Source of the DNA: Vibrio aphrogenes
GTDB lineage: Bacteria; Pseudomonadota; Gammaproteobacteria; Enterobacterales; Vibrionaceae
Direction of reading: 5' to 3'
Assembly (NCBI RefSeq): GCF_002157735.2
Contig: NZ_AP018689.1
Coordinates: forward strand, 310,001-374,000
Length of the DNA stretch: 64,000 nucleotides
A model generated the notes under the pieces. It did no database searches and was not told the origin of the DNA. It was given only the letters and a program-made list of their open reading frames with translations. The translations under genes and the position numbers were made by a program. Positions 50,567 through 58,613 of this stretch are shown here, piece by piece; position 1 is the stretch's first letter; each line of letters opens with the position of its first letter.

Positions 50567-52399
50567 ATGTGTGGAATTGTGGGTGCAGTAGCACAACGTG
50601 ATATTGCTGAAATTTTAGTCGAAGGTTTACGTCGTCTTGAATACCGTGGTTATGATTCAGCCGGTGTTGCGATTGTTGATTCTGAGTCCAATATGACGCG
50701 TATTCGTCGTTTAGGTAAGGTTCAAGAATTAGCCGATGCTGTTGAATCAGCGCATGCGGTTGGTGGCACCGGGATTGCTCATACACGTTGGGCGACGCAT
50801 GGTGAACCATCAGAAGTGAACGCTCACCCACATATTTCCGGCGATATTGCCGTAGTACATAATGGGATCATCGAAAACTATGAATCGTTACGTGAAACCT
50901 TACGTGAGCGTGGCTATGTATTTGAATCTCAAACGGATACAGAAGTTATTGCTCACCTAGTTGAATGGGAATTACGTAACTCAGAAAGCTTGACTGAAGC
51001 CTTACAAAAAGCAGTACAACAGCTTGAAGGTGCGTATGGCACTGTGGTTGTTGATCGTAAAGATCCAAGTCGTGTTGTGGTTGCTCGTTCAGGTAGCCCG
51101 ATCGTGATTGGTCTTGGCGTTGGTGAAAACTTCATCGCTTCCGATCAATTGGCGTTATTGAACGTAACTCGCCGCTTTATGTACCTAGAAGAAGGTGATG
51201 TTGCGGAAGTGACTCGACGTGGGGTCACAGTATTCGATTGCCAAGGCCAACAAGTTGAACGTGAAATTGCTGAATCGAATGCAGAACATGACGCTGGGGA
51301 TAAAGGCCAATATCGTCACTTTATGCAAAAAGAAATTTACGAACAACCGACAGCCCTAATTAACACGATGGAAGCTCGTCTGACTAAAGAGAGCGTCATT
51401 ACCGAAAGCATTGGCGTGCATGCCGCAGAAATCTTATCGCAAGTGGAGCACGTACAAATTATCGCATGTGGTACCTCTTATAATGCCGGGATGACCGCGC
51501 GTTACTGGTTTGAATCGTTAGCAGGCGTAAGCTGTGATGTCGAGATTGCATCAGAATTCCGTTACCGTAAATTTGTTACCCGTCCAAATAGTTTATTGAT
51601 CACGCTCTCTCAATCCGGTGAAACTGCCGATACGTTAGCCGCTTTACGTTTGGCAAAAGAAAAAGGCTACATGGCCGCCATGACAGTGTGTAACGTTGCG
51701 GGGTCATCACTGGTTCGTGAGTCGGATTTTGCCTTCATGACTCGTGCTGGCACTGAAATTGGCGTGGCCTCAACCAAAGCCTTCACCACGCAACTTTCAG
51801 CGCTATTGATGTTAGTGACTGCGATTGGTAAGCAGCAACAACGCATTGATCATGCAAAAGAAGCAGAAATTGTTGATGCTTTACATGCTCTTCCTACGCA
51901 AATTCAAGCGGCATTAGCCTACGATAAAGAGATTGAAGCCTTAGCCGAAGATTTTGCTGATAAGCATCACACCTTATTCCTAGGTCGTGGTGAGTTCTAC
52001 CCAATTGCTATGGAAGCTTCTCTAAAATTGAAAGAAATTTCATACATTCACGCAGAAGCCTATGCGGCGGGCGAATTAAAACATGGCCCATTGGCATTAA
52101 TTGATGCCGACATGCCAGTTGTCGTGGTAGCGCCAAATAATGACCTACTTGAAAAGCTGAAATCTAACATTGAAGAAGTACGTGCACGCGGTGGGTTGCT
52201 GTATGTCTTTGCCGATGCTAATGCGGGATTTGAAGGCGATGAAAGCATGAAAATTATTAACTTACCAAGTGTCAGTGAAATTACTGCACCGATTTACTAC
52301 ACCATTCCAATGCAGTTGTTGTCTTATCATGTCGCCTTAATTAAAGGCACAGATGTTGACCAACCCCGCAACCTCGCTAAAGCAGTAACCGTAGAATAA
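50567..52399 (+). CDS. glmS: Glutamine-fructose-6-phosphate aminotransferase
   Basis: A 610-residue enzyme that makes glucosamine-6-phosphate for peptidoglycan and LPS. The N-terminal glutaminase uses Cys2 ([10 protein letters not shown]). Two SIS sugar-isomerase domains follow, with [14 protein letters not shown] near residue 300 and [15 protein letters not shown] near 348. The C-terminus [13 protein letters not shown] carries the conserved catalytic Lys. AAGGAT precedes the ATG. No glmS ribozyme is expected or visible in this lineage. A strong terminator follows. Confidence 0.98.
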   Translation: MCGIVGAVAQRDIAEILVEGLRRLEYRGYDSAGVAIVDSESNMTRIRRLGKVQELADAVESAHAVGGTGIAHTRWATHGEPSEVNAHPHISGDIAVVHNGIIENYESLRETLRERGYVFESQTDTEVIAHLVEWELRNSESLTEALQKAVQQLEGAYGTVVVDRKDPSRVVVARSGSPIVIGLGVGENFIASDQLALLNVTRRFMYLEEGDVAEVTRRGVTVFDCQGQQVEREIAESNAEHDAGDKGQYRHFMQKEIYEQPTALINTMEARLTKESVITESIGVHAAEILSQVEHVQIIACGTSYNAGMTARYWFESLAGVSCDVEIASEFRYRKFVTRPNSLLITLSQSGETADTLAALRLAKEKGYMAAMTVCNVAGSSLVRESDFAFMTRAGTEIGVASTKAFTTQLSALLMLVTAIGKQQQRIDHAKEAEIVDALHALPTQIQAALAYDKEIEALAEDFADKHHTLFLGRGEFYPIAMEASLKLKEISYIHAEAYAAGELKHGPLALIDADMPVVVVAPNNDLLEKLKSNIEEVRARGGLLYVFADANAGFEGDESMKIINLPSVSEITAPIYYTIPMQLLSYHVALIKGTDVDQPRNLAKAVTVE

Positions 52400-52451
52400 A
52401 GCGACGGTGTAAAAATATCAGTGATGTGAGAGAGTAATAAACTCTCATACT

Positions 52452-52489
52452 AAAATGGCAGCGATCGCATCGATACGCTGCCATTTTTA
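52452..52489 (+). terminator. Rho-independent terminator of glmS (copy A)
   Basis: ATGGCAGCG (52455-52463) pairs with CGCTGCCAT (about 52475-52483), with a tail of five Ts. It is nearly identical to the structure at 53582. Confidence 0.9.
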
Positions 52490-52776
52490 AATCGAAAATG
52501 CCCAAAAACGAGTTAGAAAGTATCCCCACAAGTGCCATAATGATTAGCTTTATCCATATATTTTCTCATGCCAAATGCTGTCAATTTTGTATAGTTTGAA
52601 GCTTGAATAATTGTATTTTTAGATACTAATTAAACCCACAGTTCTTCTTCATGAGTAGGCTTTGGTTAACTATATGGATTATTTCCGCATTTTATGTTGA
52701 TTGAATATGAGGTAAGTTCATATTTTATGAATAAATTGAGATGGTTAGCTTGTTGATCTGAGAATTGAATGGAATG

Positions 52777-52799
52777 ATAGACGGATTTTATCCGTCTAT
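52777..52799. other. 10-bp perfect hairpin upstream of the toxin-antitoxin module
   Basis: ATAGACGGAT (52777-52786) and ATCCGTCTAT (52790-52799) flank a three-base loop. The T-run that follows is weak. It could insulate the module from glmS transcription. The span 52490-52776 is AT-rich with no gene seen. Confidence 0.5.
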
Positions 52800-52841
52800 T
52801 AAATTGTAAGTTACCTTATTAATATTACATGTTCAATTTAC

Positions 52842-52888
52842 TGTACAACTAAGATAGTGAAGGCTATACTTGTTCCATTAAATGTACA
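52842..52888 (+). promoter_or_regulatory. yefM-yoeB promoter and TGTACA operator boxes
   Basis: TGTACA occurs at 52842-52847 and 52883-52888. The first overlaps a plausible -35 element, 17 bases before the -10 TATACT (52865-52870). TGTACA-core palindromes are the known binding sites of YefM antitoxins, so autorepression is expected. Confidence 0.65.
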
Positions 52889-52901
52889 TGTGGAGGTTCT
52901 T

Positions 52902-53156
52902 ATGAGAATCGTATCTTTTACTGAAGCTAGAAATAGTCTTAAAGCTGTTTTAGACGGTGTAGTTAATGATGCTGATACAACAGTCATTACACGCCGTGAT
53001 TCTGAAGATGCAGTGGTGATGTCTTTAGACTACTACAACAGCCTTATGGAGACAGTTCACTTACTGCGCTCCCCTAAAAATGCTGAACACCTAAACCGTT
53101 CGGTAGCACAGTATCGTGCAGGTAAAACAACAGCACGAGAGTTAATTGATGAGTAG
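52902..53156 (+). CDS. yefM: YefM/Phd-type antitoxin
   Basis: An 84-residue antitoxin. The start MRIVSFTEARNSLKAVLDGV is the DNA-binding Phd/YefM fold, with DTTVITRRDSEDAVVMSLDYYNSL following in part. The C-terminal segment with KTTARELIDE is the toxin-binding tail. ATG 52902 has TGGAGG upstream, so I reject the earlier frame start at 52857. It is translated ahead of yoeB with an 8-base overlap and is expected to neutralise YoeB and repress the operon. Confidence 0.93.
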   Translation: MRIVSFTEARNSLKAVLDGVVNDADTTVITRRDSEDAVVMSLDYYNSLMETVHLLRSPKNAEHLNRSVAQYRAGKTTARELIDE

Positions 53157-53418
53157 TCGTCAACGTCTATTGTCGTGGACTGATGACGCTTGGGATGACT
53201 ACTTGTATTGGCAAACCCAAGACAAGAAAACACTAAAGCGCATCAACAAAATTATCAATGATGTTAAGCGCTCTCCTTTTGAGGGCATCGGTAAACCTGA
53301 ACCGTTAAAAGAGAACTTATCTGGTTTTTGGTCTCGCCGTATTGATGATACTAATAGGCTTGTTTATGCGGTCGATGATGAAGCGATAACGATAATTTCG
53401 TGTCGTTACCACTACTAA
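53149..53418 (+). CDS. yoeB: YoeB-type mRNA endonuclease toxin
   Basis: An 89-residue RelE-superfamily toxin that cleaves mRNA at the ribosome. It has the YoeB signature LSWTDDAWDDYLYWQTQDKK at the N-terminus (partial), LKRINKIINDVKRSPFEGIGKPEPLK and the C-terminal CRYHY with the catalytic His and Tyr. ATG 53149 overlaps the yefM stop region. Catalytic residues appear intact, so the toxin is probably active. Confidence 0.94.
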   Translation: MSSRQRLLSWTDDAWDDYLYWQTQDKKTLKRINKIINDVKRSPFEGIGKPEPLKENLSGFWSRRIDDTNRLVYAVDDEAITIISCRYHY

Positions 53419-53581
53419 ATCAGCTTCAGTAATCGGGCATCTAACAAACGACTATGGCTTCAACATACTTTTCCTAATCTGACAGAATCTTTTTAGAGCA
53501 TCAGGTCTAACAAGGTTTTGTCCATAAGTGAGTAAAAGAAGAATAACGTCTCATATTCACTATGAAATTTTTATCTCACAG

Positions 53582-53617
53582 TGGCAGCTATCACATCGAT
53601 ATGCTGCCATTTTTTTA
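53582..53617 (+). terminator. Rho-independent terminator downstream of yoeB (copy B)
   Basis: TGGCAGC (53582-53588) pairs with GCTGCCA (about 53603-53609), followed by a T-run. It matches the glmS terminator at 27 of about 30 bases. Confidence 0.85.
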
Positions 53618-55336
53618 TTCAGAATAGGGTTGGCTTATTGAGAGATGGTAACGTTTTATGGTTTGTGGAGCTTGGCAATGGCTGAGCATGGCGGAGGCGT
53701 CTAACAAGATCCATTTACGACGATGTGCTTGCCCTAAAGGCTTGGCTTTGTTGACATCAAAACACACCATATCCTCGGTTTTTTCTGTAAAAATATAGCG
53801 ATTTGGTTGCTCTTTTAACCATAACCACGCATTACGATCTTGTTCTTGCTTATCGGCTAAATAACTAAAATGAGTCAGTGAAATGGGCGAAAACAGCAAA
53901 AATTGCTCTTTAAAGCGAGTGACTCCCAGTTCGCCATTGAGACCAATATCTTGGGCGACTTGCTGCATGATGGCTTTGGCTGGCGTGCGGATTGGGTTTA
54001 ATAGTGAGTAACCAATCAAGCTGTAGAGTACCCAAGTGAGCGAAATGGCACTTCCCCAGGTGATTAAGCCCGATTGGCGTCGGGTTTGCCAATAAATGAT
54101 AATCCATAAGCAAGCTACACCGGCAAAGAACGCGGCATAAGGGAGCAGATTATCGCCCAATTGTTTGGTTAGGATGGGAGCGTTAGACCCTGCCATGACG
54201 GTGGCGATGAGTAATAAACCTGCGATAACAATGGAGGCAATCTTGAGCAGTTTGTCCGTCCAGCGTTGCCATGAGTAATGACTTAAATACCAACCCGCTA
54301 TTATCGCCATCATAGGGACGGCGGGTAAAACATAGACCCCTCGTTTACCGGGGCTAATACTGAAGAAAATCACTAACAGCACCACCCAAATCAGCAGGCT
54401 GAGGATGACTGGTGAGCGTTTAAGTTGTTGCCAAAATGGGCGATTTAACCACACAAAATAGAGAGGAAACCACATCATAGGTATGACGTTGGTTAAGAAA
54501 TACCACCAAGGCTGGATGTGTCCCCAAGCGTTAGCGTAACGTTCTCCCGTTTGTTTGAATAAGATATTGTCTTTATAGGCAATGAAGTCTGGATTGTGGC
54601 TAGATTCGGCCAACATGAGCATAGGTAAAAGCCAACAAGCCACGACCAGTAACATGATCAACGGGCCGAGCAGGAGCTTCCATGAGATTTGATTTTCAAA
54701 CCGATGTTGACCGCTAAAGTGTAGGTACAACACCGGGATCAACAAGAGCGCGGGCAGAAATCCTACCCCTTTGGTAATGATGCCTAACCCCATGAAGGCC
54801 CAAGCGAGGCAGTACCAAAGCCAATGACTTTTGAGAAAGAAATGACGCAATAAACCGTACATCGCAAGGGTAATCCAAGCGGCGACCATGGCATCAATTT
54901 GCGCAGCTTTTGCTTGAATAATAAATTGCGGGGTGATCAACAACAACAGCCCAACGGTACGTGCGGTTTTAACATTCCATAATTTAGCCGAAATGTCATA
55001 ACAACATAGCAAGACCAATAAGCTGACTATGGCATTAGGCAATAAAAAGGTAGCCTTTAAGTCACCAGTCAGCCAATATAAGGCGGCCATCGACCACATG
55101 AATACAGGCGGTTTATCTGGGTAGAGTTCACCACCGCGCATGGGAAAAAACCACTGACCACTTTGTACCATTTCTCTAGCCACTTCGACAAAGCGTGGCT
55201 CATCGGCAGGCCAAGGGTCACGCCAACCGATCCCGGTAAAAATAATGAGCGTTGCGACAATCAAGAGAAAGAATAAGGTCGAGTAATAATCTTGATGTTG
55301 TTCAGTCTTTTTACTGCGAAGGTTAAGCAAGCTCAT
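53615..55336 (-). CDS. ArnT-like GT39-family membrane glycosyltransferase
   Basis: A 573-residue membrane protein with about a dozen hydrophobic segments. The N-terminal periplasmic loop WRDPWPADEPRFVEVAREMV carries the Asp-Glu pair typical of GT-C transferases such as ArnT. It would move a sugar from undecaprenyl phosphate to an acceptor on the outer face of the inner membrane; neither sugar nor acceptor is known. It overlaps the preceding TVP38-family gene by 14 bases and is the third gene of the operon. Confidence 0.88.
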   Translation of the reverse strand: MSLLNLRSKKTEQHQDYYSTLFFLLIVATLIIFTGIGWRDPWPADEPRFVEVAREMVQSGQWFFPMRGGELYPDKPPVFMWSMAALYWLTGDLKATFLLPNAIVSLLVLLCCYDISAKLWNVKTARTVGLLLLITPQFIIQAKAAQIDAMVAAWITLAMYGLLRHFFLKSHWLWYCLAWAFMGLGIITKGVGFLPALLLIPVLYLHFSGQHRFENQISWKLLLGPLIMLLVVACWLLPMLMLAESSHNPDFIAYKDNILFKQTGERYANAWGHIQPWWYFLTNVIPMMWFPLYFVWLNRPFWQQLKRSPVILSLLIWVVLLVIFFSISPGKRGVYVLPAVPMMAIIAGWYLSHYSWQRWTDKLLKIASIVIAGLLLIATVMAGSNAPILTKQLGDNLLPYAAFFAGVACLWIIIYWQTRRQSGLITWGSAISLTWVLYSLIGYSLLNPIRTPAKAIMQQVAQDIGLNGELGVTRFKEQFLLFSPISLTHFSYLADKQEQDRNAWLWLKEQPNRYIFTEKTEDMVCFDVNKAKPLGQAHRRKWILLDASAMLSHCQAPQTIKRYHLSISQPYSE

Positions 55337-56015
55337 GAGGTTTTTCCAAATTAGCGTTGTCGATGGTTAACATTTCAAGGCGTTGTTTAAGATGATCTTG
55401 ATATAGGTATCCGGTTAATAGCGTGCTGATGACAGCTAAGGCAATACTGAGATAAATCATGCTGTGGCTCGTGGTTTGAATGCCAGCACCCATCAAGACA
55501 AAAATCAGAATTTGTGGAAAATAACCGAGCAAACTGGCTGAAAAAAAGGCGAAGGCCGGTACTCGAACGCTACCTGAGAGTAGGTTGGTCACGACATTGT
55601 TACCAATGGGAAATAAACGGAGCAATAAGATTTTATAAAAGGGCTTATGGCTGGCAAATTGGTTAAATTGACTCATGCGTTTGGGAAAACGATGAAATAA
55701 GACCTGACCCACTAAATATCGAGCGGCCAGGTAATTGACGGCGGCTGCGAATAAACAAGCTAATAAAGCCATGCCAAGCGCAATAGCAAGCGGATAAATG
55801 TAGCCAAGTACCAAGGCGATGATTTGTTTAGGGCCACTGACGGCTAAAAAAGCCACGCAAGACAACAAGATAATGAGATCGCCTTGAAGGCCATGTTGTT
55901 GCACATAAGCCAGTAGCCAATTTTTATCGGTTAAATGAGCCATCACAGGGCTTTCAAGCTGTTGAGCGAGTAACAGGCCAATGATGATGAGCAAAACCAG
56001 TTTTAGCCATTTCAT
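55323..56015 (-). CDS. TVP38/TMEM64 (DedA-superfamily) membrane protein
   Basis: A 230-residue protein with several hydrophobic segments. AVSGPKQIIALVLGYIYP and RLFPIGNNVVTNLLSGSVRVPAFAFF are the paired re-entrant motifs of the TVP38/SNARE-associated family. DedA-superfamily proteins include undecaprenyl-phosphate translocases. Position between a GT2 and a GT39 gene suggests recycling or movement of the lipid carrier used by them; this is inference. The start lies three bases after the GT2 gene stop. Confidence 0.88.
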   Translation of the reverse strand: MKWLKLVLLIIIGLLLAQQLESPVMAHLTDKNWLLAYVQQHGLQGDLIILLSCVAFLAVSGPKQIIALVLGYIYPLAIALGMALLACLFAAAVNYLAARYLVGQVLFHRFPKRMSQFNQFASHKPFYKILLLRLFPIGNNVVTNLLSGSVRVPAFAFFSASLLGYFPQILIFVLMGAGIQTTSHSMIYLSIALAVISTLLTGYLYQDHLKQRLEMLTIDNANLEKPHELA

Positions 56016-56018
56016 TGT

Positions 56019-56765
56019 TTAATCATCTTGTGTAGACGCTGAAGTGTAAATGTTTGCGATTGTTGGGCGCTGAGTCCGTTTTTGGAGCCAAATTACGCCA
56101 AGGATATCAATGATCCCAACCCAAGCTCGATTCCAAGCGTTGTAATTTGAAGTGCCGATTTCACGATCTCTATGCCTAACTTGATGAATGACAATATCCC
56201 CGCCGATATTTTTGATTAATGCGGGTAAGAACCTATGCATGTGATCGAAATAAGGTAATTGTAAGTAGGTTGATTTCGGGATGATTTTTAATCCACAACC
56301 TGAGTCGGGAACCCCATCACCGAGTAAAGCATGCCGGATGGTATTGGCGATTTTAGATTGAAAGCGAATCCAAGCGGTGTCTTGGCGCTGGGCACGAAAT
56401 CCAGCAATACAAAAGTGTGGATTGGTTTGATGGCTCGCCGCTTCTAACATCTTAGGCATATCGGAAGGATCATTTTGCCCGTCGGCATCAGTGGTGATGA
56501 TCCATTCGCCTTTGGCATGCTTTATCGCTGTTAATACGGCGGTGCTTTGACCGCAGCTTTGTGCATGACGAATCACTTGCAAAGGACAACCGCATTCTGC
56601 CGCGGAGTTTATCGCTTCTTGAGCGGTGTGATCATGACTACCATCATCGGTGATGACAATTTCAAATTGAGGATAACCTTGTAAGCTAGAATGAATTTCC
56701 TTGATTAATTTCCCTATATTTCCTTGTTCATTTTTAGCTGGAATAACCACTGAAATACTTGCCAT
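56019..56765 (-). CDS. GT2-family polyprenyl-phosphate glycosyltransferase
   Basis: A 248-residue protein similar to dolichol-phosphate mannose synthase and ArnC. The nucleotide-sugar site VVIPAKNEQGNIGKLI leads in, ITTDADGQNDPSDMPKM holds the DxD-like metal site, and the C-terminus is hydrophilic rather than carrying two membrane helices as ArnC does. It would place a sugar on undecaprenyl phosphate on the cytoplasmic side. It is the first gene of the three-gene operon. Confidence 0.88.
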   Translation of the reverse strand: MASISVVIPAKNEQGNIGKLIKEIHSSLQGYPQFEIVITDDGSHDHTAQEAINSAAECGCPLQVIRHAQSCGQSTAVLTAIKHAKGEWIITTDADGQNDPSDMPKMLEAASHQTNPHFCIAGFRAQRQDTAWIRFQSKIANTIRHALLGDGVPDSGCGLKIIPKSTYLQLPYFDHMHRFLPALIKNIGGDIVIHQVRHRDREIGTSNYNAWNRAWVGIIDILGVIWLQKRTQRPTIANIYTSASTQDD

Positions 56766-57057
56766 TATAGGATCTCGTTAAATGGATGAATAACACCAAT
56801 CGTCCTCATTATCTGACCATCTAGTTAATGTGATTGGTATACCCTGCTTTCGGATTAGCAATGATGAAAAAAGTTCAATACAAATGGGGTGTAAGCTCAG
56901 GTGAAAGTAGCAGCTCAAGCGAAAGCATCAGCGACCAACCATTATCTGAAGACACATCATTTGCACATTTAGCTCTTAACTTAACGAGAAAACCTTAAGA
57001 TTCACTGAAGAAAAGCTGAAGTTTTGAAGCCGATTAATCGGGGGTGGGTTGCAGTTA

Positions 57058-57489
57058 TTAACCATGCTTTTCAGGCTTAACATGTTCAATGTCACTTTCT
57101 AACGCTTCTAAAATCGTACATTGTTCTGCGCTGCCTTTGCCGCCACAGCAGGCCGAGGATAAGGTTTGCAAGGAACGTTGAAATTGCTGTAATTCAGCTA
57201 ATTTTTGCTCCACATCGGCAAGTTTGGCATCCACTACCTGTTTCACATCAAAACAAGAATTACTGGCTTTTTCGACTTCGATTTCTAATAACTCTTTGAT
57301 ATCCGATAAATTAAATCCGACCTTTTTGGCCCTTAGAATGAATAATAAGGCTTGTTTGTCTTGTTCGTTATATAAGCGATATCCCGATTCTGAGCGTGCA
57401 GATGGGGTGAGCAAGCCTGATTTTTCATAAAAGCGTAAGGTATCGTTATTAATGCCACATAATTTGGCCAGTTCTCCGATCTTGTACAT
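57058..57489 (-). CDS. ZntR-like MerR-family regulator
   Basis: A 143-residue MerR-type regulator. The winged helix-turn-helix starts MYKIGELAKLCGINNDTLRFYEKSGLL in essence, followed by a dimer coiled coil. The metal-binding region has Cys in NSCFDVK, the Cys pair in SACCGG, and Cys in EQCTILEALE, the ZntR pattern, but the histidine that follows the Cys pair in E. coli ZntR (CCGTAH) is replaced by glycine (CCGGKG). It may bind zinc or a related ion. AGAGGA precedes the ATG. No zntA lies next to it. Confidence 0.85.
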   Translation of the reverse strand: MYKIGELAKLCGINNDTLRFYEKSGLLTPSARSESGYRLYNEQDKQALLFILRAKKVGFNLSDIKELLEIEVEKASNSCFDVKQVVDAKLADVEQKLAELQQFQRSLQTLSSACCGGKGSAEQCTILEALESDIEHVKPEKHG

Positions 57490-57709
57490 AAATTCCTCTC
57501 AATTAATCAACTGCCAACTGCTTATCTACCACCAGCTCAATGAGCACTAGTTCAGCTACTACTAACAGCGTAATGACCACTAACTTAACTACCAACAATG
57601 CTACGAATAAATCGAGTCGATAGTATGCCTCAATATTCGTTATTGAGTGTTTCCTTTCTTGATTAAATTCAGCGTTATCGTAACTAAATCTTTGTGCTCA
57701 AGTTAACAA

Positions 57710-57757
57710 AAATAACCACTATGAATGAAGGTGTGGTTATTTATTGATCTACCTCAA
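57710..57757 (+). promoter_or_regulatory. Inverted repeat and FNR-like site upstream of ompW
   Basis: AAATAACCAC (57710-57719) and GTGGTTATTT (57733-57742) form a 10-bp inverted repeat. Right after it, TTGAT-N4-CTCAA (57744-57757) matches the FNR consensus at nine of ten bases. CTACCTC/GAGGTAG (57749-57755, 57776-57782) also pair. The span 57490-57709 is simple-sequence-rich with no gene seen. Confidence 0.5.
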
Positions 57758-57834
57758 AAGGGGTAGTCATTACTAGAGGTAGTTTGAAAGCAATAATAAC
57801 AATAAACAAACAATAATAATAAAGGAGTAATAAC

Positions 57835-58521
57835 ATGAAAAACATGCCTGTAATGGGAACCGTATTGGCTATGGCGATGGCAGCAACATTTTCTGCACAT
57901 GCGGCGATTGAAAAAGGCGATATTTTAATTCGAGCGGGGGCGGTGATGGTGGCACCGAATGAATCAACCGATGGTATTCAGGCTGGAGGATCGAATTTAG
58001 GGGGCGATCTGTCAGTGGATAACAATACCCAATTGGGATTGAACTTTGCTTACATGATGACGGATCATGTGGGGATTGAATTATTAGCCGCCACACCATT
58101 TAGCCATGATGTCTCGGTTAAAGGATCGCCTGCTGGATTGGATTCACTGAATGGGTCATTAGGTAGTGTTAAGCATTTACCACCGACATTGAGTTTGTTG
58201 TATTACCCACTGGCTAACGAGTCTAAGTTTCAACCTTATGTTGGGGTTGGCGTGAACTATACGTTCTTCTTTGATGATTCAGTGAGCAGTTCGGCAAGCA
58301 GTAAAGGCTTTAGTAATCTTAGTCTTGATGATTCATGGGGTTGGGCAGGACAAGTGGGCATGGACTACTTTATTACCGATAACATTACGCTCAACGCTCA
58401 AGTTCGTTATATCGATATTAATACCGATGCCAGTGTTGATTTTGCCCCCGTGGGTAAGCTTGATGTTGATGTGGATATCGACCCTTGGGTTTATATGATT
58501 GGAGTGGGCTATAAATTTTAG
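57835..58521 (+). CDS. ompW: OmpW-family outer-membrane barrel protein
   Basis: A 228-residue protein with a signal peptide ending near FSAHA-AI. The mature part is an eight-strand-type barrel with alternating hydrophobic strands, the OmpW signature GDILIRAGAVMVAPNE near the start, and ends in GVGYKF with the terminal Phe used for barrel assembly. OmpW proteins are small channels linked to oxygen level and stress. AAAGGAG precedes the ATG. Confidence 0.94.
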   Translation: MKNMPVMGTVLAMAMAATFSAHAAIEKGDILIRAGAVMVAPNESTDGIQAGGSNLGGDLSVDNNTQLGLNFAYMMTDHVGIELLAATPFSHDVSVKGSPAGLDSLNGSLGSVKHLPPTLSLLYYPLANESKFQPYVGVGVNYTFFFDDSVSSSASSKGFSNLSLDDSWGWAGQVGMDYFITDNITLNAQVRYIDINTDASVDFAPVGKLDVDVDIDPWVYMIGVGYKF

Positions 58522-58583
58522 TCGAGTCTCTACGAATACCATCTTATGATTGGTATAAGATCAATGAATAGAATAAAGCAATG

Positions 58584-58610
58584 ATGGCGCTCTGGTAGAG
58601 CGCCATTTGT
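58584..58610 (+). terminator. Rho-independent terminator of ompW
   Basis: ATGGCGCTCT (58584-58593) and AGAGCGCCAT (58597-58606) form a 10-bp stem with a three-base loop, followed by TTGTTG. The weak T-run makes it imperfect, but it also separates ompW from the convergent polyene genes. Confidence 0.75.
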
Positions 58611-58613
58611 TGA

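Noticed and set aside
53439..53511. Possible integron attC site after yoeB (ATCTAACAAACG and GTCTAAC resemble the RYYYAAC core)
   Set aside because: No matching GTTRRRY core or palindromic arm of the right length follows, so a complete attC site is not there.
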